A program made the translations under genes and the position numbers. A stretch of DNA of 64,000 nt from Paraburkholderia saeva (GTDB lineage Bacteria > Pseudomonadota > Gammaproteobacteria > Burkholderiales > Burkholderiaceae): the NCBI RefSeq assembly GCF_907164555.1, contig NZ_CAJQZC010000004.1:248001-312000 (forward strand). The letters are read 5' to 3'. The notes beneath the pieces were generated by a model. That model was given only the letters and a program-made list of their open reading frames with translations, ran no database searches and had not been told where the DNA came from. Positions within the stretch are counted from its first letter, which is position 1; each line of letters starts with the position of its first letter. Of the stretch, positions 17,701 to 26,623 are shown in pieces.

Positions 17701-20606
17701 GCGTACCGTTGCAAACAGCCTTGACGGCGGCGCGTGCGCGTCGGGCGGTGGAAGGCGAGGACGTCGTGCGGATCGTGAACGCGCGCGAACACAACCTGAA
17801 GTCGCTCGATGTCGACATTCCGCATGGCAAGTTCAACGTCGTGACGGGTGTGTCCGGTTCGGGCAAGTCGACGCTCGCGTTCGATATCCTGTTCCACGAA
17901 GGCCAGCGGCGCTATCTGGAATCGCTGAATGCGTATGCGCGTTCGATCGTGCAGCCCGCGGGGCGGCCTGAAGTCGATGCGGTGTACGGCATTCCGCCGA
18001 CGGTCGCCATCGAGCAGCGTCTATCGCGAGGCGGCCGCAAGAGCACGGTCGCGACGACCTCCGAGGTGTGGCATTTCCTGCGGCTGCTGTACGTGAAACT
18101 CGGCTTGCAGCACTGCATTCATGACGGCACGCCGGTCACCGCGCAGAGCGTCGAATCGATCGCCGCACAACTGCTGCGCGATCACAAGGGCCAACATGTC
18201 GGGCTGCTTGCGCCGCTGGTTGTGAACCGCAAGGGTGTCTATACCGACCTCGCGAAATGGGCGAAGGCGCGCGGCAATACGCATCTGCGCGTCGACGGCG
18301 AATTCGTGCCGGTCGACCCGTGGCCGAAGCTCGACCGCTTTCGCGAACACACGATCGAGTTGCCGGTGGCGGATCTCGTCGTATCGGCGGATCACGAAGC
18401 GCAACTGCGCCGCGCGCTCGACGACACGCTCGAAGCCGGCAAGGGCGTGATCCATCTGCTCGCGCCGCTCGACGGTCTGCACGCCGCGATGAACGGCAAG
18501 GGTGGCAACGGCGCGACCGGGCATGTCGGCGAAGTGAAGGTGCTGTCGGTGAAGCGCGCGTGTCCGGCATGCGGCACGAGCTATCCGGAACTCGATCCGC
18601 GGATGTTCTCGTACAACAGCAAGCACGGCTGGTGCACGACATGCGTCGGCACGGGCCTCGCGCTTACGCGCGAACAGCGCGCCGCATATGACGACACAGT
18701 GGTCGTCGATGACAACCGTGGCCGCGAGCAGAGCCTGCCATCGGAAGAGCAGGAACCGGAAGGCGTGGGCGACGAGCCGTGTCCGGATTGCAGCGGCACG
18801 CGGCTGAATCCGGTCGCGCGCGCAGTGACGTTCGACGGGCAGCCGATCGTCGACGTCGCGCAGTGGACGGTGTCGCAGACGCGTCAGTGGGTCGACTCGC
18901 TCGAACTCACCGGACGGGAAGCGGGGATCGCGCGCGACGTCGTGAGCGAGATCGGCAGCCGCTTGCAGTTCCTCGAAGAAGTCGGGCTCGGGTATCTGAG
19001 TCTCGATCGTGCGGCGCCGAGCCTGTCGGGCGGCGAAGCACAGCGTATCCGGCTCGCCGCACAACTCGGCAGCAACCTGCAGGGCGTTTGCTACGTGCTG
19101 GATGAACCGACCATCGGCCTGCATCCGCGCGACAACCAGATCCTGCTGAACGCGCTGCGCAAGCTCGGCGAGAAGGGCAACACGCTTGTCGTCGTCGAGC
19201 ACGACGAAGACACGATCCGGCGTGCCGATCACATCATCGACATCGGTCCGGGCGCGGGCAAGCGCGGCGGCAATCTCGTCGCGCAGGGCGGCGTGAAGGA
19301 CCTCGCGGCACAGGCGGATTCGCTCACCGGGCAGTTCCTCGCGAACCCGATCACGCATCCGTTGCAGCCGCGCCGGCCGGTTACGCCGGCGCGCAGGAAC
19401 GCTGCAGCGGTGCCGGAGAACTGGCTCACGGTGCACGGCGGCAAGTTGCACAATCTGCAGGACGTGACGGTCGGCATTCCGCTTGCGCGACTCGTCGCCG
19501 TCACAGGCGTGAGCGGTTCCGGCAAGTCGACGCTCGCCCGTGACGTGCTGATGGCGAACATGCTCGACGCAGTGGGCCGCTCGGTGCTGTCGTCGCCGGC
19601 GACGAAGCGGGCGCGCAAGGCCGCACAGGTCGAAGCGCCAACGAAGCAGTCGCGCGCGAGCGTGCTCGCGCGCAGTGCGCCACGACCGGCGCTCAACGTG
19701 ACGCACGCGTGGCAGGGTTGCGAATCGATGACCGGCTGGGAAACCATCGACCGCGTGCTCGAAGTCGACCAGACGCCGATCGGCAAGACGCCGCGCTCGT
19801 GTCCGGCGACGTACATCGGCGTGTGGGACGCGATCCGGCGTCTCTTTGCCGATACGCTCGAAGCGCGGGCGCGCGGCTACACGGCTTCACGCTTTTCGTT
19901 CAACACCGGCGACGGGCGTTGCCCGGCGTGCGAAGGCCAGGGCGTGCGCACGATCGGCATGAGCTTTTTGCCGGATGTGAAGGTGCTGTGCGATGTCTGT
20001 CACGGCCAGCGCTTCAATCCCGAGACGCTCGCGGTGACGTGGCGCGGCAAGAACATCGGCGACGTGCTGACGATGGAGATCGATGAAGCGGTCGGGTTTT
20101 TCGCGCCGCTGTCGAATATCGCGCATCCGTTGCAGCTGATGAAGGACGTGGGGCTCGGTTATCTCACGCTCGGCCAGCCGTCACCCACGCTTTCCGGCGG
20201 CGAGGCGCAGCGCATCAAGCTCGTCACCGAACTGAGCAAGGTGCGCGACGACATCACGCGTCGCGGGCAGAAGGCGCCGCACACGCTGTACGTGCTCGAT
20301 GAACCGACCGTCGGCCTGCATATGGCCGATGTCGCGAAGCTGATTCGCGTGTTGCACCGGCTCGTCGATGCGGGGCATAGCGTGGTGGTGATCGAGCACG
20401 ATCTCGACGTGATCGCCGAAGCCGACTGGATCATCGACCTTGGGCCGGAAGGCGGTGTGGGTGGCGGCACGATCGTCGCGGCGACGTCTCCGGAAGGGCT
20501 CGTGCAGGTGAAGGCGAGTCACACGGGTCGTGCGCTCGCGCCGGTGCTCGCGCGCGAGCGCAACGCGGCTGCGCTAGAGGAACAGGGCGCCGTGAAGATC
20601 GGGTAA
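14703..20606 (+). CDS. uvrA: Tandem double-length UvrA excinuclease subunit
   Basis: The product has about 1967 residues, twice a normal UvrA (about 940). It carries two UvrA units and so four ABC ATPase sites, with Walker lysines near residues 44, 676, 1055 and 1608, and LSGGE signatures in each. Both units keep CxxC zinc modules (for example CPTCGG with CPDCDG, and CPACEG with CDVCHG). UvrA finds bulky DNA lesions and loads UvrB. The start is uncertain: TTG at 14703 gives LSSNGTNRGTIRIRGARQHNL, the natural UvrA opening, whereas the ATG at 14613 adds 30 residues of unlikely sequence. A LexA box lies upstream. The ordinary uvrA is presumably elsewhere. Confidence 0.9.
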   Translation: MSSNGTNRGTIRIRGARQHNLKNLDLDLHTGEMTVVTGPSGSGKSSLVFDTLYAEGQRRYVETFSAYARQFLDRMDRPQVDRVDGVPPAIAIDQTNPVRSSRSTVGTMTELNDHLKLLYARGAELFDRVTAQPVRHDTPETVYADLMARTAGTDPRLAITFPVELPDTATQAEVEQWLSASGYTRVQAQRDVVSPTGARKVLDVVADRFRLHQTEKVRALEAIEASLKRGAGRVNVYVLPQIPEESAEPQIWRFSTGLHSPESDIRYADPQPALFSFNSAYGACETCRGFGRVIGVDLGLVIPDERKTLRGGAIKPMQTPAWKECQDDLMRYAAKASIPRDTAWSSLSQAERDWVINGSPDWDGKWQTQWYGVKRFFAYLESKAYKMHIRVLLSKYRSYTPCETCGGARLKTESLLWRLGTKPNADAVLDAANRFLPVGVDWSRAQLEALPGLTVHDLMLLPIERIRRFFDDITLPGVLLDDALKLLLAEVRTRLKYLCDVGLGYLTLDRQSRTLSGGEVQRINLTTALGTSLTKTLFVLDEPSIGLHPRDLNRIVEAMHRLRDAGNTLVVVEHDPSVMLAADRLIDMGPGPGERGGTIIFDGAPDAIRTAGTLTGEYLGGRRHVADASRWSRRPVEAGTPRIVLEGAREHNLQDVTVEIPLQRLVCVTGVSGSGKSTLLQDVLYPAMARHFGKATESPGALRSLEGADSVSDVVFVDQSPIGKTARSNPASYVGAFDEIRKLFAKAPLAAQRGYTAGTFSFNSGDGRCPTCGGSGFEHIEMQFLSDVYLRCPDCDGRRYRAEVLEVKIARGNPARALSVADVLELTVHEATEYFATDAEVLRVLQPIVDVGLEYVKLGQPVPTLSGGEAQRLKLAGFLAETAQAKTPRGAKQTIAAGKLFMFDEPTTGLHFDDIAKLMQAFGKLLTGGHSLIVIEHNLDVIRAADWIIDLGPEGGDGGGRLLCAGTPEEVKECAESHTGHALLHYDESMGVEVAPASQGVPLQTALTAARARRAVEGEDVVRIVNAREHNLKSLDVDIPHGKFNVVTGVSGSGKSTLAFDILFHEGQRRYLESLNAYARSIVQPAGRPEVDAVYGIPPTVAIEQRLSRGGRKSTVATTSEVWHFLRLLYVKLGLQHCIHDGTPVTAQSVESIAAQLLRDHKGQHVGLLAPLVVNRKGVYTDLAKWAKARGNTHLRVDGEFVPVDPWPKLDRFREHTIELPVADLVVSADHEAQLRRALDDTLEAGKGVIHLLAPLDGLHAAMNGKGGNGATGHVGEVKVLSVKRACPACGTSYPELDPRMFSYNSKHGWCTTCVGTGLALTREQRAAYDDTVVVDDNRGREQSLPSEEQEPEGVGDEPCPDCSGTRLNPVARAVTFDGQPIVDVAQWTVSQTRQWVDSLELTGREAGIARDVVSEIGSRLQFLEEVGLGYLSLDRAAPSLSGGEAQRIRLAAQLGSNLQGVCYVLDEPTIGLHPRDNQILLNALRKLGEKGNTLVVVEHDEDTIRRADHIIDIGPGAGKRGGNLVAQGGVKDLAAQADSLTGQFLANPITHPLQPRRPVTPARRNAAAVPENWLTVHGGKLHNLQDVTVGIPLARLVAVTGVSGSGKSTLARDVLMANMLDAVGRSVLSSPATKRARKAAQVEAPTKQSRASVLARSAPRPALNVTHAWQGCESMTGWETIDRVLEVDQTPIGKTPRSCPATYIGVWDAIRRLFADTLEARARGYTASRFSFNTGDGRCPACEGQGVRTIGMSFLPDVKVLCDVCHGQRFNPETLAVTWRGKNIGDVLTMEIDEAVGFFAPLSNIAHPLQLMKDVGLGYLTLGQPSPTLSGGEAQRIKLVTELSKVRDDITRRGQKAPHTLYVLDEPTVGLHMADVAKLIRVLHRLVDAGHSVVVIEHDLDVIAEADWIIDLGPEGGVGGGTIVAATSPEGLVQVKASHTGRALAPVLARERNAAALEEQGAVKIG

Positions 20607-20676
20607 GCGAAAGGAGGGTGCGCGGCCGCGCGGTTGGCGGCCGGTGTGCCGCGTTGAACTGATTCAGGAAGGACAG

Positions 20677-20713
20677 CATCGGGGCCGCCTGCGTGAAGCA
20701 TGCGGCCCCGATG
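20677..20713. terminator. Bidirectional terminator between uvrA and acvB
   Basis: A perfect 12-base stem (CATCGGGGCCGC with GCGGCCCCGATG) closes a 13-base loop between the convergent uvrA and acvB genes, followed by TCTTT. Its place between two gene ends supports termination in both directions. Confidence 0.75.
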
Positions 20714-20716
20714 TCT

Positions 20717-22174
20717 TTACAGCGCGCCCTGTTTTGTCGCGGCGCAGGCCGGGTTCGCGACGCCATTCGCGGAAGCCTTGCCGGTCGTGCATTCGCGCGC
20801 GGCGATCTGCTTGCGCCAGCCGTCGAGGATCGTATCGGCAAGGGCGTTGTAATCATGGCCGAAGTGATGCCCGCCGGGAGTGCGGATGACGCTCGCGCCG
20901 GTTTTGGCGAGTGCCGGGCACAGCGTGTCCGTTTCGTCCTCGCCGTAGATGCACTGCACGATCGCGGGCGGCACCTTCGCCACTTCCGGCATCGCGGGCA
21001 GCGCTTCGCTGCTGGCCGGCATGCCGAGCCAGCCGCTCACGCGGATCTGGAAGTCGGCGTCGTGCGCGAAGCCGAGCAGCGCCATCTGCGAGACCTTCGC
21101 GCGCAGCGCTTCGGGCAGGCGGTTATACGCAAACGGCATCACGTCCGCGCCGAACGAATAGCCGATCAGCGCGACGTGACGCGTATGCCAGCGCGCGCCG
21201 TACGTTTGCATGATGCGTGCGAGATCGTGGCTCGTCTGCTCCGGCGACTTCGTGCTCCAGAAGTAGCGCAGCGCGTCCACGCCCACTACCGAAACATTCT
21301 TCTTTTGCAGCGCTTCGGCAATCGTCTTGTCGAGATCGCGCCAGCCGCCATCGCCGGAAATCACGATCGCGAGCATGTCCGTCGGACGCGCGGCGGGCAA
21401 TTCGATCAGCGGCAGATCGGATACGTCCTCGTCGCCCGTGGCGTGCGCGCGCAGATGCGGCGAGAGCAGGGCGACCATCGCGTCGGCTGTCGACGTGTTC
21501 GCCGCAAGCCGGCGCACCGGCACGGGCTTGCCGCCGATCGGCGCGGGCGCGTCGATGGCAGCCGAGGTCGTTGCCGCCACTTCGACGAAGCCAGGCAGGC
21601 CGTTGCCACGGCTGATCGTCGGATCGGGCGGGCAGGCGTTGAAGCGGGCGTCGAGTTTCGCTTCGGGATCGACCGATGCCGCACCCGAAAGCGTGTTCGA
21701 AGGCGCCGTGGAGATCATCCGCGTGGCAAGCGTGCCGCCTTCGCCGGTGCCGGCGACGACCGGCAGGAAGTAGCGGCTCAACTGCGCTTCACGCTGCAAC
21801 TGGTGGCTGATGTTTTCGACGTCGCCGACGAGGTTGTGGCAGGCCTCCGGCTTCGTCCATTGTGTGGCGACATAGCGCGACGTGTCGACGCCGACGACCA
21901 TCGCGCCTTCTTTCGCGAGCGCCTCGGCGGCCTGCTGGTCGGTGGGGCGCCAGCCGTCCGCCTTCGAGAACAGCACGACGAGGCCGCGCATCGCGCCCGA
22001 AGGCCGCGTGACCGTGACGTTGCCAAAGCGGCCGCCGGATACGGTGGTGACCGGCGCGGCCGCGGTGGTGGTGGCGCTGACGGAAGGGGGAGTGGCTGCA
22101 ACCGCATCGGACGATGCAGAAGCGAACAGGCCCGAGGACAATCCCAGGGCCAGGGTGATGCTCAACAGTTTCAT
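20717..22174 (-). CDS. acvB: AcvB/VirJ-family periplasmic lipase-like protein
   Basis: The 485-residue protein has a signal peptide (GLSSGLFASASSDAVAA) and two related halves, as AcvB does: an N-terminal VirJ-like half (GRFGNVTVTRPSGAMRGLVVLFSKADGW) and a C-terminal alpha/beta-hydrolase half. The second half has the nucleophile elbow GYSFGAD and a late GGHHFGHD histidine segment. In rhizobia and agrobacteria AcvB hydrolyses lysyl-phosphatidylglycerol and pairs with LpiA. Its ATG overlaps the lpiA stop by four bases, so synthesis and breakdown of the lipid are coupled. The older name, virulence factor, comes from Agrobacterium. Confidence 0.9.
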   Translation of the reverse strand: MKLLSITLALGLSSGLFASASSDAVAATPPSVSATTTAAAPVTTVSGGRFGNVTVTRPSGAMRGLVVLFSKADGWRPTDQQAAEALAKEGAMVVGVDTSRYVATQWTKPEACHNLVGDVENISHQLQREAQLSRYFLPVVAGTGEGGTLATRMISTAPSNTLSGAASVDPEAKLDARFNACPPDPTISRGNGLPGFVEVAATTSAAIDAPAPIGGKPVPVRRLAANTSTADAMVALLSPHLRAHATGDEDVSDLPLIELPAARPTDMLAIVISGDGGWRDLDKTIAEALQKKNVSVVGVDALRYFWSTKSPEQTSHDLARIMQTYGARWHTRHVALIGYSFGADVMPFAYNRLPEALRAKVSQMALLGFAHDADFQIRVSGWLGMPASSEALPAMPEVAKVPPAIVQCIYGEDETDTLCPALAKTGASVIRTPGGHHFGHDYNALADTILDGWRKQIAARECTTGKASANGVANPACAATKQGAL

Positions 22175-24816
22175 GAACGCCAGCCTTCGGCGAGAAGTGA
22201 GAGATCGGCGAGGGTCAGCACGACGCCAACCGAACCGGACGCCGCGAGGTAACGCGGCTCCCAGGTGGGCTGGAACTTGCTCTTGAAGCCCCGCAGACCG
22301 CGGAAGTTATAGAAGCGGCAACCGAAACGCCACATCAGACTGGCGAGACGATGCCACGGTGAAGCGAGCGGCGTCGGGTTCATGCCCGACAGCGGCGCCA
22401 TGCCGAGACTCAGGCTGCGGAAATTTTCCTGCTTCAGATGCAGCGCGAGCTTGGTGAACAGATACTCCATCGCGTATGGCGACGCATCCGGCGCATGGCG
22501 CATCACGCCAACGGTTGCGTCCAGATTCAGATCGGTCGTCATGAACGTGACGAACGCGACCGGCGCGCCCTGCTGACGAACCAGCATGACGGATTGCGCG
22601 GCAAGGTAGTCGTCGGTGAAAGCGGCGACCGAGAAGCTCTTTTCCTTCGCGGAACGGCTGTCGAGCCACGCATCGGAAATGCCGCGCAGCGTTGGCAAGA
22701 GGCCCGGCACATGCGGTGGTTCGTACATCTCGACCGTCAGACCGTCGCGCTCGCCGCGCTTTAACGCATAGCGCAGGTGCGTGCGGTGCGAGCCGGCAAG
22801 TTCGAAGTCGCTCAGCACGATGCGCGCTTCTTCGCCGAGTTTCATCAGCGAAAGGCCGGCATCGAGATAGAGCGGCAGCGCGTCGGCGCGCACCTGGTAG
22901 AACGCCGCGCGGCCACCGTGCGCATGCGCGAGCGCCATGAATTCACCGATCAGTTCGACCCATTCCTCGCGCGGTCCAACCGGATCGTGCAATGCGGCCC
23001 ACGTGCGGCCGTGCTTCGCGTACATCAGGAACGCCTCGCGCGACTTCGAAAACAGGAAACTCTTGTCGCCCATCAGCGCGAGGCCGGCGTCGCTGCGCTC
23101 CTGCGCGCGCACGATTTTCGCGGCGTCGACGAGGTCGACTGCGGGCGGCTTCACGAAACGGCCCGCAGCCGGACGCAGCAGTTGCCAGAACGCGATGACC
23201 GCGGCGAACAGGCACGCGCCGAACGTCGCGCGCAGTGCGCGCGGGGCGCGTTCGTCGAACGCGAAGGCCCACCAGAGGTCGCGGCTGTACTGCACGTCGC
23301 GGAACGCGAAGAACAGCACCCACGACGCGACGATCATCACGATACCGACCGACACGAGCCAGGTCGCCGTAAAGCGCTCGCTGAAGAGCGACGACGAGCG
23401 GTTGAAGCGTCCACGCGTCGTGGCGAGCAGCACGATCAGCACGCTCAGCACGCCGGCCTCGACGAACGCGAGACCCTTGGTCAGCGAAAGCGCGAGGCTC
23501 GCGACGGCGAGCAGCATCGTGAGCCACCATGCGGCATCGAGCCGGCGCAGCAACCCGCGTGCAACGAACAGCAGCAGCACGCCAAGCAGGCTCGCGATCA
23601 GCTGCGAGCTTTCGAGGACCCACAGCGGCAGCACGGCTTGAAGCAGCGCGAGGCGCTTGCCGAACGCGGGCGTCGCGCCGGAAATCACCAGCATGCCGCC
23701 GACCGCGAACGTGACGACGCTCAGGAAGAGCGGCGCCAGCTGCGTGATGTGCTGCGAGTTGCGCGACGTAAAGCGCGCCTTGAGCGCATGACCTTCGAAG
23801 CCGGCGAGGAGGGCCGACGAAAGCAGAAGCGGCACGCCGAAGTAGATCACGCGATAGGCAAGCAGGGCGGCGACCATGGCGGGCGTCGGCATCGTGCTGC
23901 CGAGCGCGAACACCATCGAAGCCTCGAACACGCCGAAGCCGCCCGGCGTATGGCCGATCATGCCGAGCAGCATCGCCACCGAGAAAATCGCGATGAAGTG
24001 TGCAAAGCCGATGTTCGTGTGCGGCAGCAGCGCCCACAGCGCGATGCTGGCGGCGGCGACATCGGCGGCGGCGAGCGCGAGCTGCGCGACGAGGTCGCGC
24101 CGCGCGGGCACGTCGAGCTTGAGCGGACCGAGCTGGACCTGGCGCGCAACACGCGGGCACATCGCGATCAGCACCGCGAACAGCGCGACGACGGCGAGAC
24201 CGGTGCAGACCAGCAGCCCGGGCGAAAGATGCGTCATGCGGCTCATCGAACCTGCGGCGTACAGCATGCCGAGGCCCGAAAGCAGCACGAGGGAGAGACC
24301 GAGCGTGACGCTCGTGAACAAGGTGATGCGGCCAACCTGCGCCGGCTTGATGCCTTCGGCGCCGTAGATGCGGATACGCACGGCCCCGCCCGTCAACGCG
24401 CCAAAACCGGTGGCGTTGCCGAGTGCGGACGCCACCGTTGCGCCGATCCACAGCACCGGGCGCGACACGCTGGCGCCAATCGAGCGCAGCCCGACCGCGT
24501 CGCGGGCGACGAGCACAACGTAACTGGCGGCTGTCGCGACGAGCGATGTGATGAGCGCCTGCGGCGGCAGATTGCGCAGGCTGCGGACGACGGCGTAATA
24601 GTGGAGGGTTTTCGACAGATGCTGGAAAACCAGCAGAACGATGGCGCAGACGACCAGCGCGAGGGCGGGAACGGCGATGCGGCGCAACGGCAGGGACTTC
24701 AGCCCGCCTGGAGCGACCGGGCCGAGCACGCGCGAGAAGCGGTGGAAGAAGCTCGGTTTTCCCTGATGCACCGTGTCGGTGCGTGCCGACACTTTATTTG
24801 AACCGATACTGCTCAC
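22171..24816 (-). CDS. lpiA: Bifunctional lysyl-phosphatidylglycerol synthetase/flippase
   Basis: The 881-residue inner membrane protein has an MprF/LpiA layout: about 14 hydrophobic segments over residues 50-540, with flippase motifs such as GNATGFGALTGGAVRIRIYG and GMIGHTPGGFGVFEASMVF, then a soluble C-terminal DUF2156 synthetase domain. That domain includes DKSFLFSKSREAFLMYAKHGRTW and LSLGMAPLSGMNP. It transfers lysine from lysyl-tRNA to phosphatidylglycerol and flips the product, giving resistance to cationic peptides and acid. The start is GTG at 24816. It is transcribed with acvB, with a consensus TATAAT upstream. Confidence 0.93.
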   Translation of the reverse strand: MSSIGSNKVSARTDTVHQGKPSFFHRFSRVLGPVAPGGLKSLPLRRIAVPALALVVCAIVLLVFQHLSKTLHYYAVVRSLRNLPPQALITSLVATAASYVVLVARDAVGLRSIGASVSRPVLWIGATVASALGNATGFGALTGGAVRIRIYGAEGIKPAQVGRITLFTSVTLGLSLVLLSGLGMLYAAGSMSRMTHLSPGLLVCTGLAVVALFAVLIAMCPRVARQVQLGPLKLDVPARRDLVAQLALAAADVAAASIALWALLPHTNIGFAHFIAIFSVAMLLGMIGHTPGGFGVFEASMVFALGSTMPTPAMVAALLAYRVIYFGVPLLLSSALLAGFEGHALKARFTSRNSQHITQLAPLFLSVVTFAVGGMLVISGATPAFGKRLALLQAVLPLWVLESSQLIASLLGVLLLFVARGLLRRLDAAWWLTMLLAVASLALSLTKGLAFVEAGVLSVLIVLLATTRGRFNRSSSLFSERFTATWLVSVGIVMIVASWVLFFAFRDVQYSRDLWWAFAFDERAPRALRATFGACLFAAVIAFWQLLRPAAGRFVKPPAVDLVDAAKIVRAQERSDAGLALMGDKSFLFSKSREAFLMYAKHGRTWAALHDPVGPREEWVELIGEFMALAHAHGGRAAFYQVRADALPLYLDAGLSLMKLGEEARIVLSDFELAGSHRTHLRYALKRGERDGLTVEMYEPPHVPGLLPTLRGISDAWLDSRSAKEKSFSVAAFTDDYLAAQSVMLVRQQGAPVAFVTFMTTDLNLDATVGVMRHAPDASPYAMEYLFTKLALHLKQENFRSLSLGMAPLSGMNPTPLASPWHRLASLMWRFGCRFYNFRGLRGFKSKFQPTWEPRYLAASGSVGVVLTLADLSLLAEGWRS

Positions 24817-24843
24817 TTGCCTACCCCATTGAAAGCCATGCGT

Positions 24844-24849
24844 ATTATA
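24844..24849 (-). promoter_or_regulatory. -10 hexamer of the lpiA-acvB promoter
   Basis: Read on the minus strand, this is a perfect TATAAT about 30 bases before the lpiA GTG. No strong -35 lies 16-18 bases upstream (CAACTT at 17), so an activator may be needed. Confidence 0.5.
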
Positions 24850-24967
24850 ACGGCAAGGTCGTCAGAAAGTTGACGCGGCAAGCGGCAATCTGGTGCAAAT
24901 ACGTACTAAATTTGGGAAAGTGCCGAGGCGCCCGCAGGGCGGGCGCCGGACGCACGCTTTCGGGGGC

Positions 24968-25381
24968 CTACCCGTGCTGTTCGAGATGCCGCTGGATGTC
25001 CTTCGGGGCCATTTTGGAGATATCGCCGGAAATCTCGTCAAAGACCAGTTTGCGCGTCTCCTCGGTCATATGCCGGCGCACGAGGCCGAGAAACCGGGGC
25101 TCGATCGCAAGGCGCAGGCGCGTGAAGCGCTGCTGCAGGCGCCCCTTGTCCAGATAATCGACGAGCATGCGGGCGAACTGGTCACGCGCGGTGTCGTCGG
25201 GGCTGTTCTGGGCGGGCATCGCGTTCTGGCCGGGTTCGCCGTTGCGCAGCGACGGGTCGCGTGTGCGGGCCTGCGGGTCGGTAAAACCTTCGATTTCACG
25301 CAGATCGAGCTTGAGCCCGTTGGTCTCGAAAATACGGGCACGATTGCCGTCCGCGACGACAACCCAGGAAATCGTGGTCAT
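24968..25381 (-). CDS. Host attachment family protein
   Basis: The 137-residue cytoplasmic protein begins TTISWVVVADGNRARIFETNG, the signature of the family called protein required for attachment to host cells, first noted in plant-associated bacteria. The segment ARDQFARMLVDYLDKGRLQQRFTRLRLAIEPRFLG followed by VFDEISGDISKM is conserved in the family. The fold resembles eRF1/archaeal release factor domains, so the historical name may not reflect its biochemistry. An AAAAGGAGG ribosome site precedes the ATG. It stands alone between lpiA and the TetR gene. Confidence 0.82.
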   Translation of the reverse strand: MTTISWVVVADGNRARIFETNGLKLDLREIEGFTDPQARTRDPSLRNGEPGQNAMPAQNSPDDTARDQFARMLVDYLDKGRLQQRFTRLRLAIEPRFLGLVRRHMTEETRKLVFDEISGDISKMAPKDIQRHLEQHG

Positions 25382-25759
25382 GCTTTCCTCCTTTTAAGGG
25401 CGTGAGGGCGCACGAGAAACAATAGCGCTCCGCGCGCCCGCCTGCCGGGTTTTCGCCAGGGGCCGACGCCAGTCGGGACACAGCGCGACGCGGGCACCGG
25501 GCGAATGAAGCGTACGCTTCAAAGCTGGCTCGCGGTAGCCGTTGTCGTGACCGGATCAGGTCGGCTCCAGACCGCGTTCCATACAGGTCGACAGCCGCGC
25601 GCATCTCACGTTCCTGCGAATCTTTCGTCGTCCAGCGAGGCCGGTGGTTACTCACGGCGGAATGCCCCATTGCGCGAGACTGCATCTTTGACCCACGCGT
25701 TTGGCGTGATGTGACACAAGCAAGGCGAAGGGCAGCGCACTTTTAGCCCGGCCCTGTTT
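25382..25759. other. Intergenic region, no gene seen
   Basis: These 378 bases between the host attachment gene and the end of the TetR gene hold short frames only, none with recognisable protein character. They must include the promoter of the host attachment gene; I could not pick out convincing hexamers. Confidence 0.5.
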
Positions 25760-26452
25760 CTATTCCGTATGCGTGCTTTTAGCGCCGCATGCGCGGATCA
25801 CCAGCGCGACGACCTGTTCGGTCGCGTCGTCATAAGCCTTTTTAGACAGCGCGCGTTTGCCTGCCAGTGCTTCGATCTGTGCGTCGAAATCCGCATAGTG
25901 CTGGGTCACCGCCCAGATCATGAAGAGGAATGCGCGTGCGTCGATGGGCGCGAGGAGTCCGCGCGCGATCCAGTCGTTGATCACAACGACACGCGTTTCC
26001 ATCCACGGCTTCACGCGACCCGCCAGGATGTCCTGCATGTGCGTCGCGCCACGAATGATTTCGTTGGCCCACACCTTCGATGCGAGCGGGCGGCGCTGCG
26101 ACAGCTCCATCTTCGCGCGCACATAACCGCCGATGGCTTCCACCGGATCGTCGCTGCTGTCGAACGTATCGGCGGCGCGGTACCACTCCTCGAAGATGTC
26201 GTCGAGCACGCGCCGGTAAAGCGCAAGCTTTGTCGGGAAGTAGTAATGCAGGTTGGCTTTAGGCAGGCCAGCGCGTTCCGCGATCATCGCCGTGCTCGTA
26301 CCTTCAAGACCGCGCTCCGCAAAAACGGCTTCGGCGCAGGCAAGCAGATGCGCCTCATTCGTATTGCGGATGTGTGCCTTGCGCCGCCGCATTGGCTTTG
26401 CCGCTTCTGCGTTTTCGACGCTCGTCACTGGCGCATCGTCGCTTTTCATCAT
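25760..26452 (-). CDS. TetR-family regulator, RutR/PydR-like
   Basis: The 230-residue protein has an N-terminal TetR helix-turn-helix (HLLACAEAVFAERGLEGTSTAMIAERAGLPKANLHYYFPTK, about residues 35-75 in this model) and a C-terminal domain of the RutR type (VWANEIIRGATHMQDIL, FLFMIWAVTQHYADFD). RutR-like proteins repress pyrimidine-use genes and release DNA on binding a pyrimidine. The start is uncertain: ATG at 26452 or 26449 gives a short charged lead, while the frame is open to 26572. It is divergent from the pyrimidine degradation operon, with an inverted repeat between, so it is the likely regulator of that operon. Confidence 0.88.
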   Translation of the reverse strand: MMKSDDAPVTSVENAEAAKPMRRRKAHIRNTNEAHLLACAEAVFAERGLEGTSTAMIAERAGLPKANLHYYFPTKLALYRRVLDDIFEEWYRAADTFDSSDDPVEAIGGYVRAKMELSQRRPLASKVWANEIIRGATHMQDILAGRVKPWMETRVVVINDWIARGLLAPIDARAFLFMIWAVTQHYADFDAQIEALAGKRALSKKAYDDATEQVVALVIRACGAKSTHTE

Positions 26453-26623
26453 GGCCTCGTTTGGCGCGGCTGCCGCGTCGCGCCTCATTGTAGTCGTAAT
26501 GCGGCGTGCGAATACGGCATGTCGCACGAATGCGAATGGCGGTCCGTGCGTCATGTTGCAATGCAATGGCACGCTTTTCGCTCAAAGAGAAGTCATTGAA
26601 ATATAGCCGGTAATCGTCTACAA

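Noticed and set aside
14706..17897. A very long open frame on the minus strand opposite uvrA (over 1000 codons).
   Set aside because: It mirrors the codon pattern of the real gene in high-GC DNA, is rich in Arg and His, and shows no family motif; the plus strand carries clear UvrA motifs throughout.
22777..24801. A 674-codon plus-strand frame opposite lpiA.
   Set aside because: It is a low-complexity Arg/Glu/Gln/His-rich shadow of the lpiA gene with no recognisable domain.
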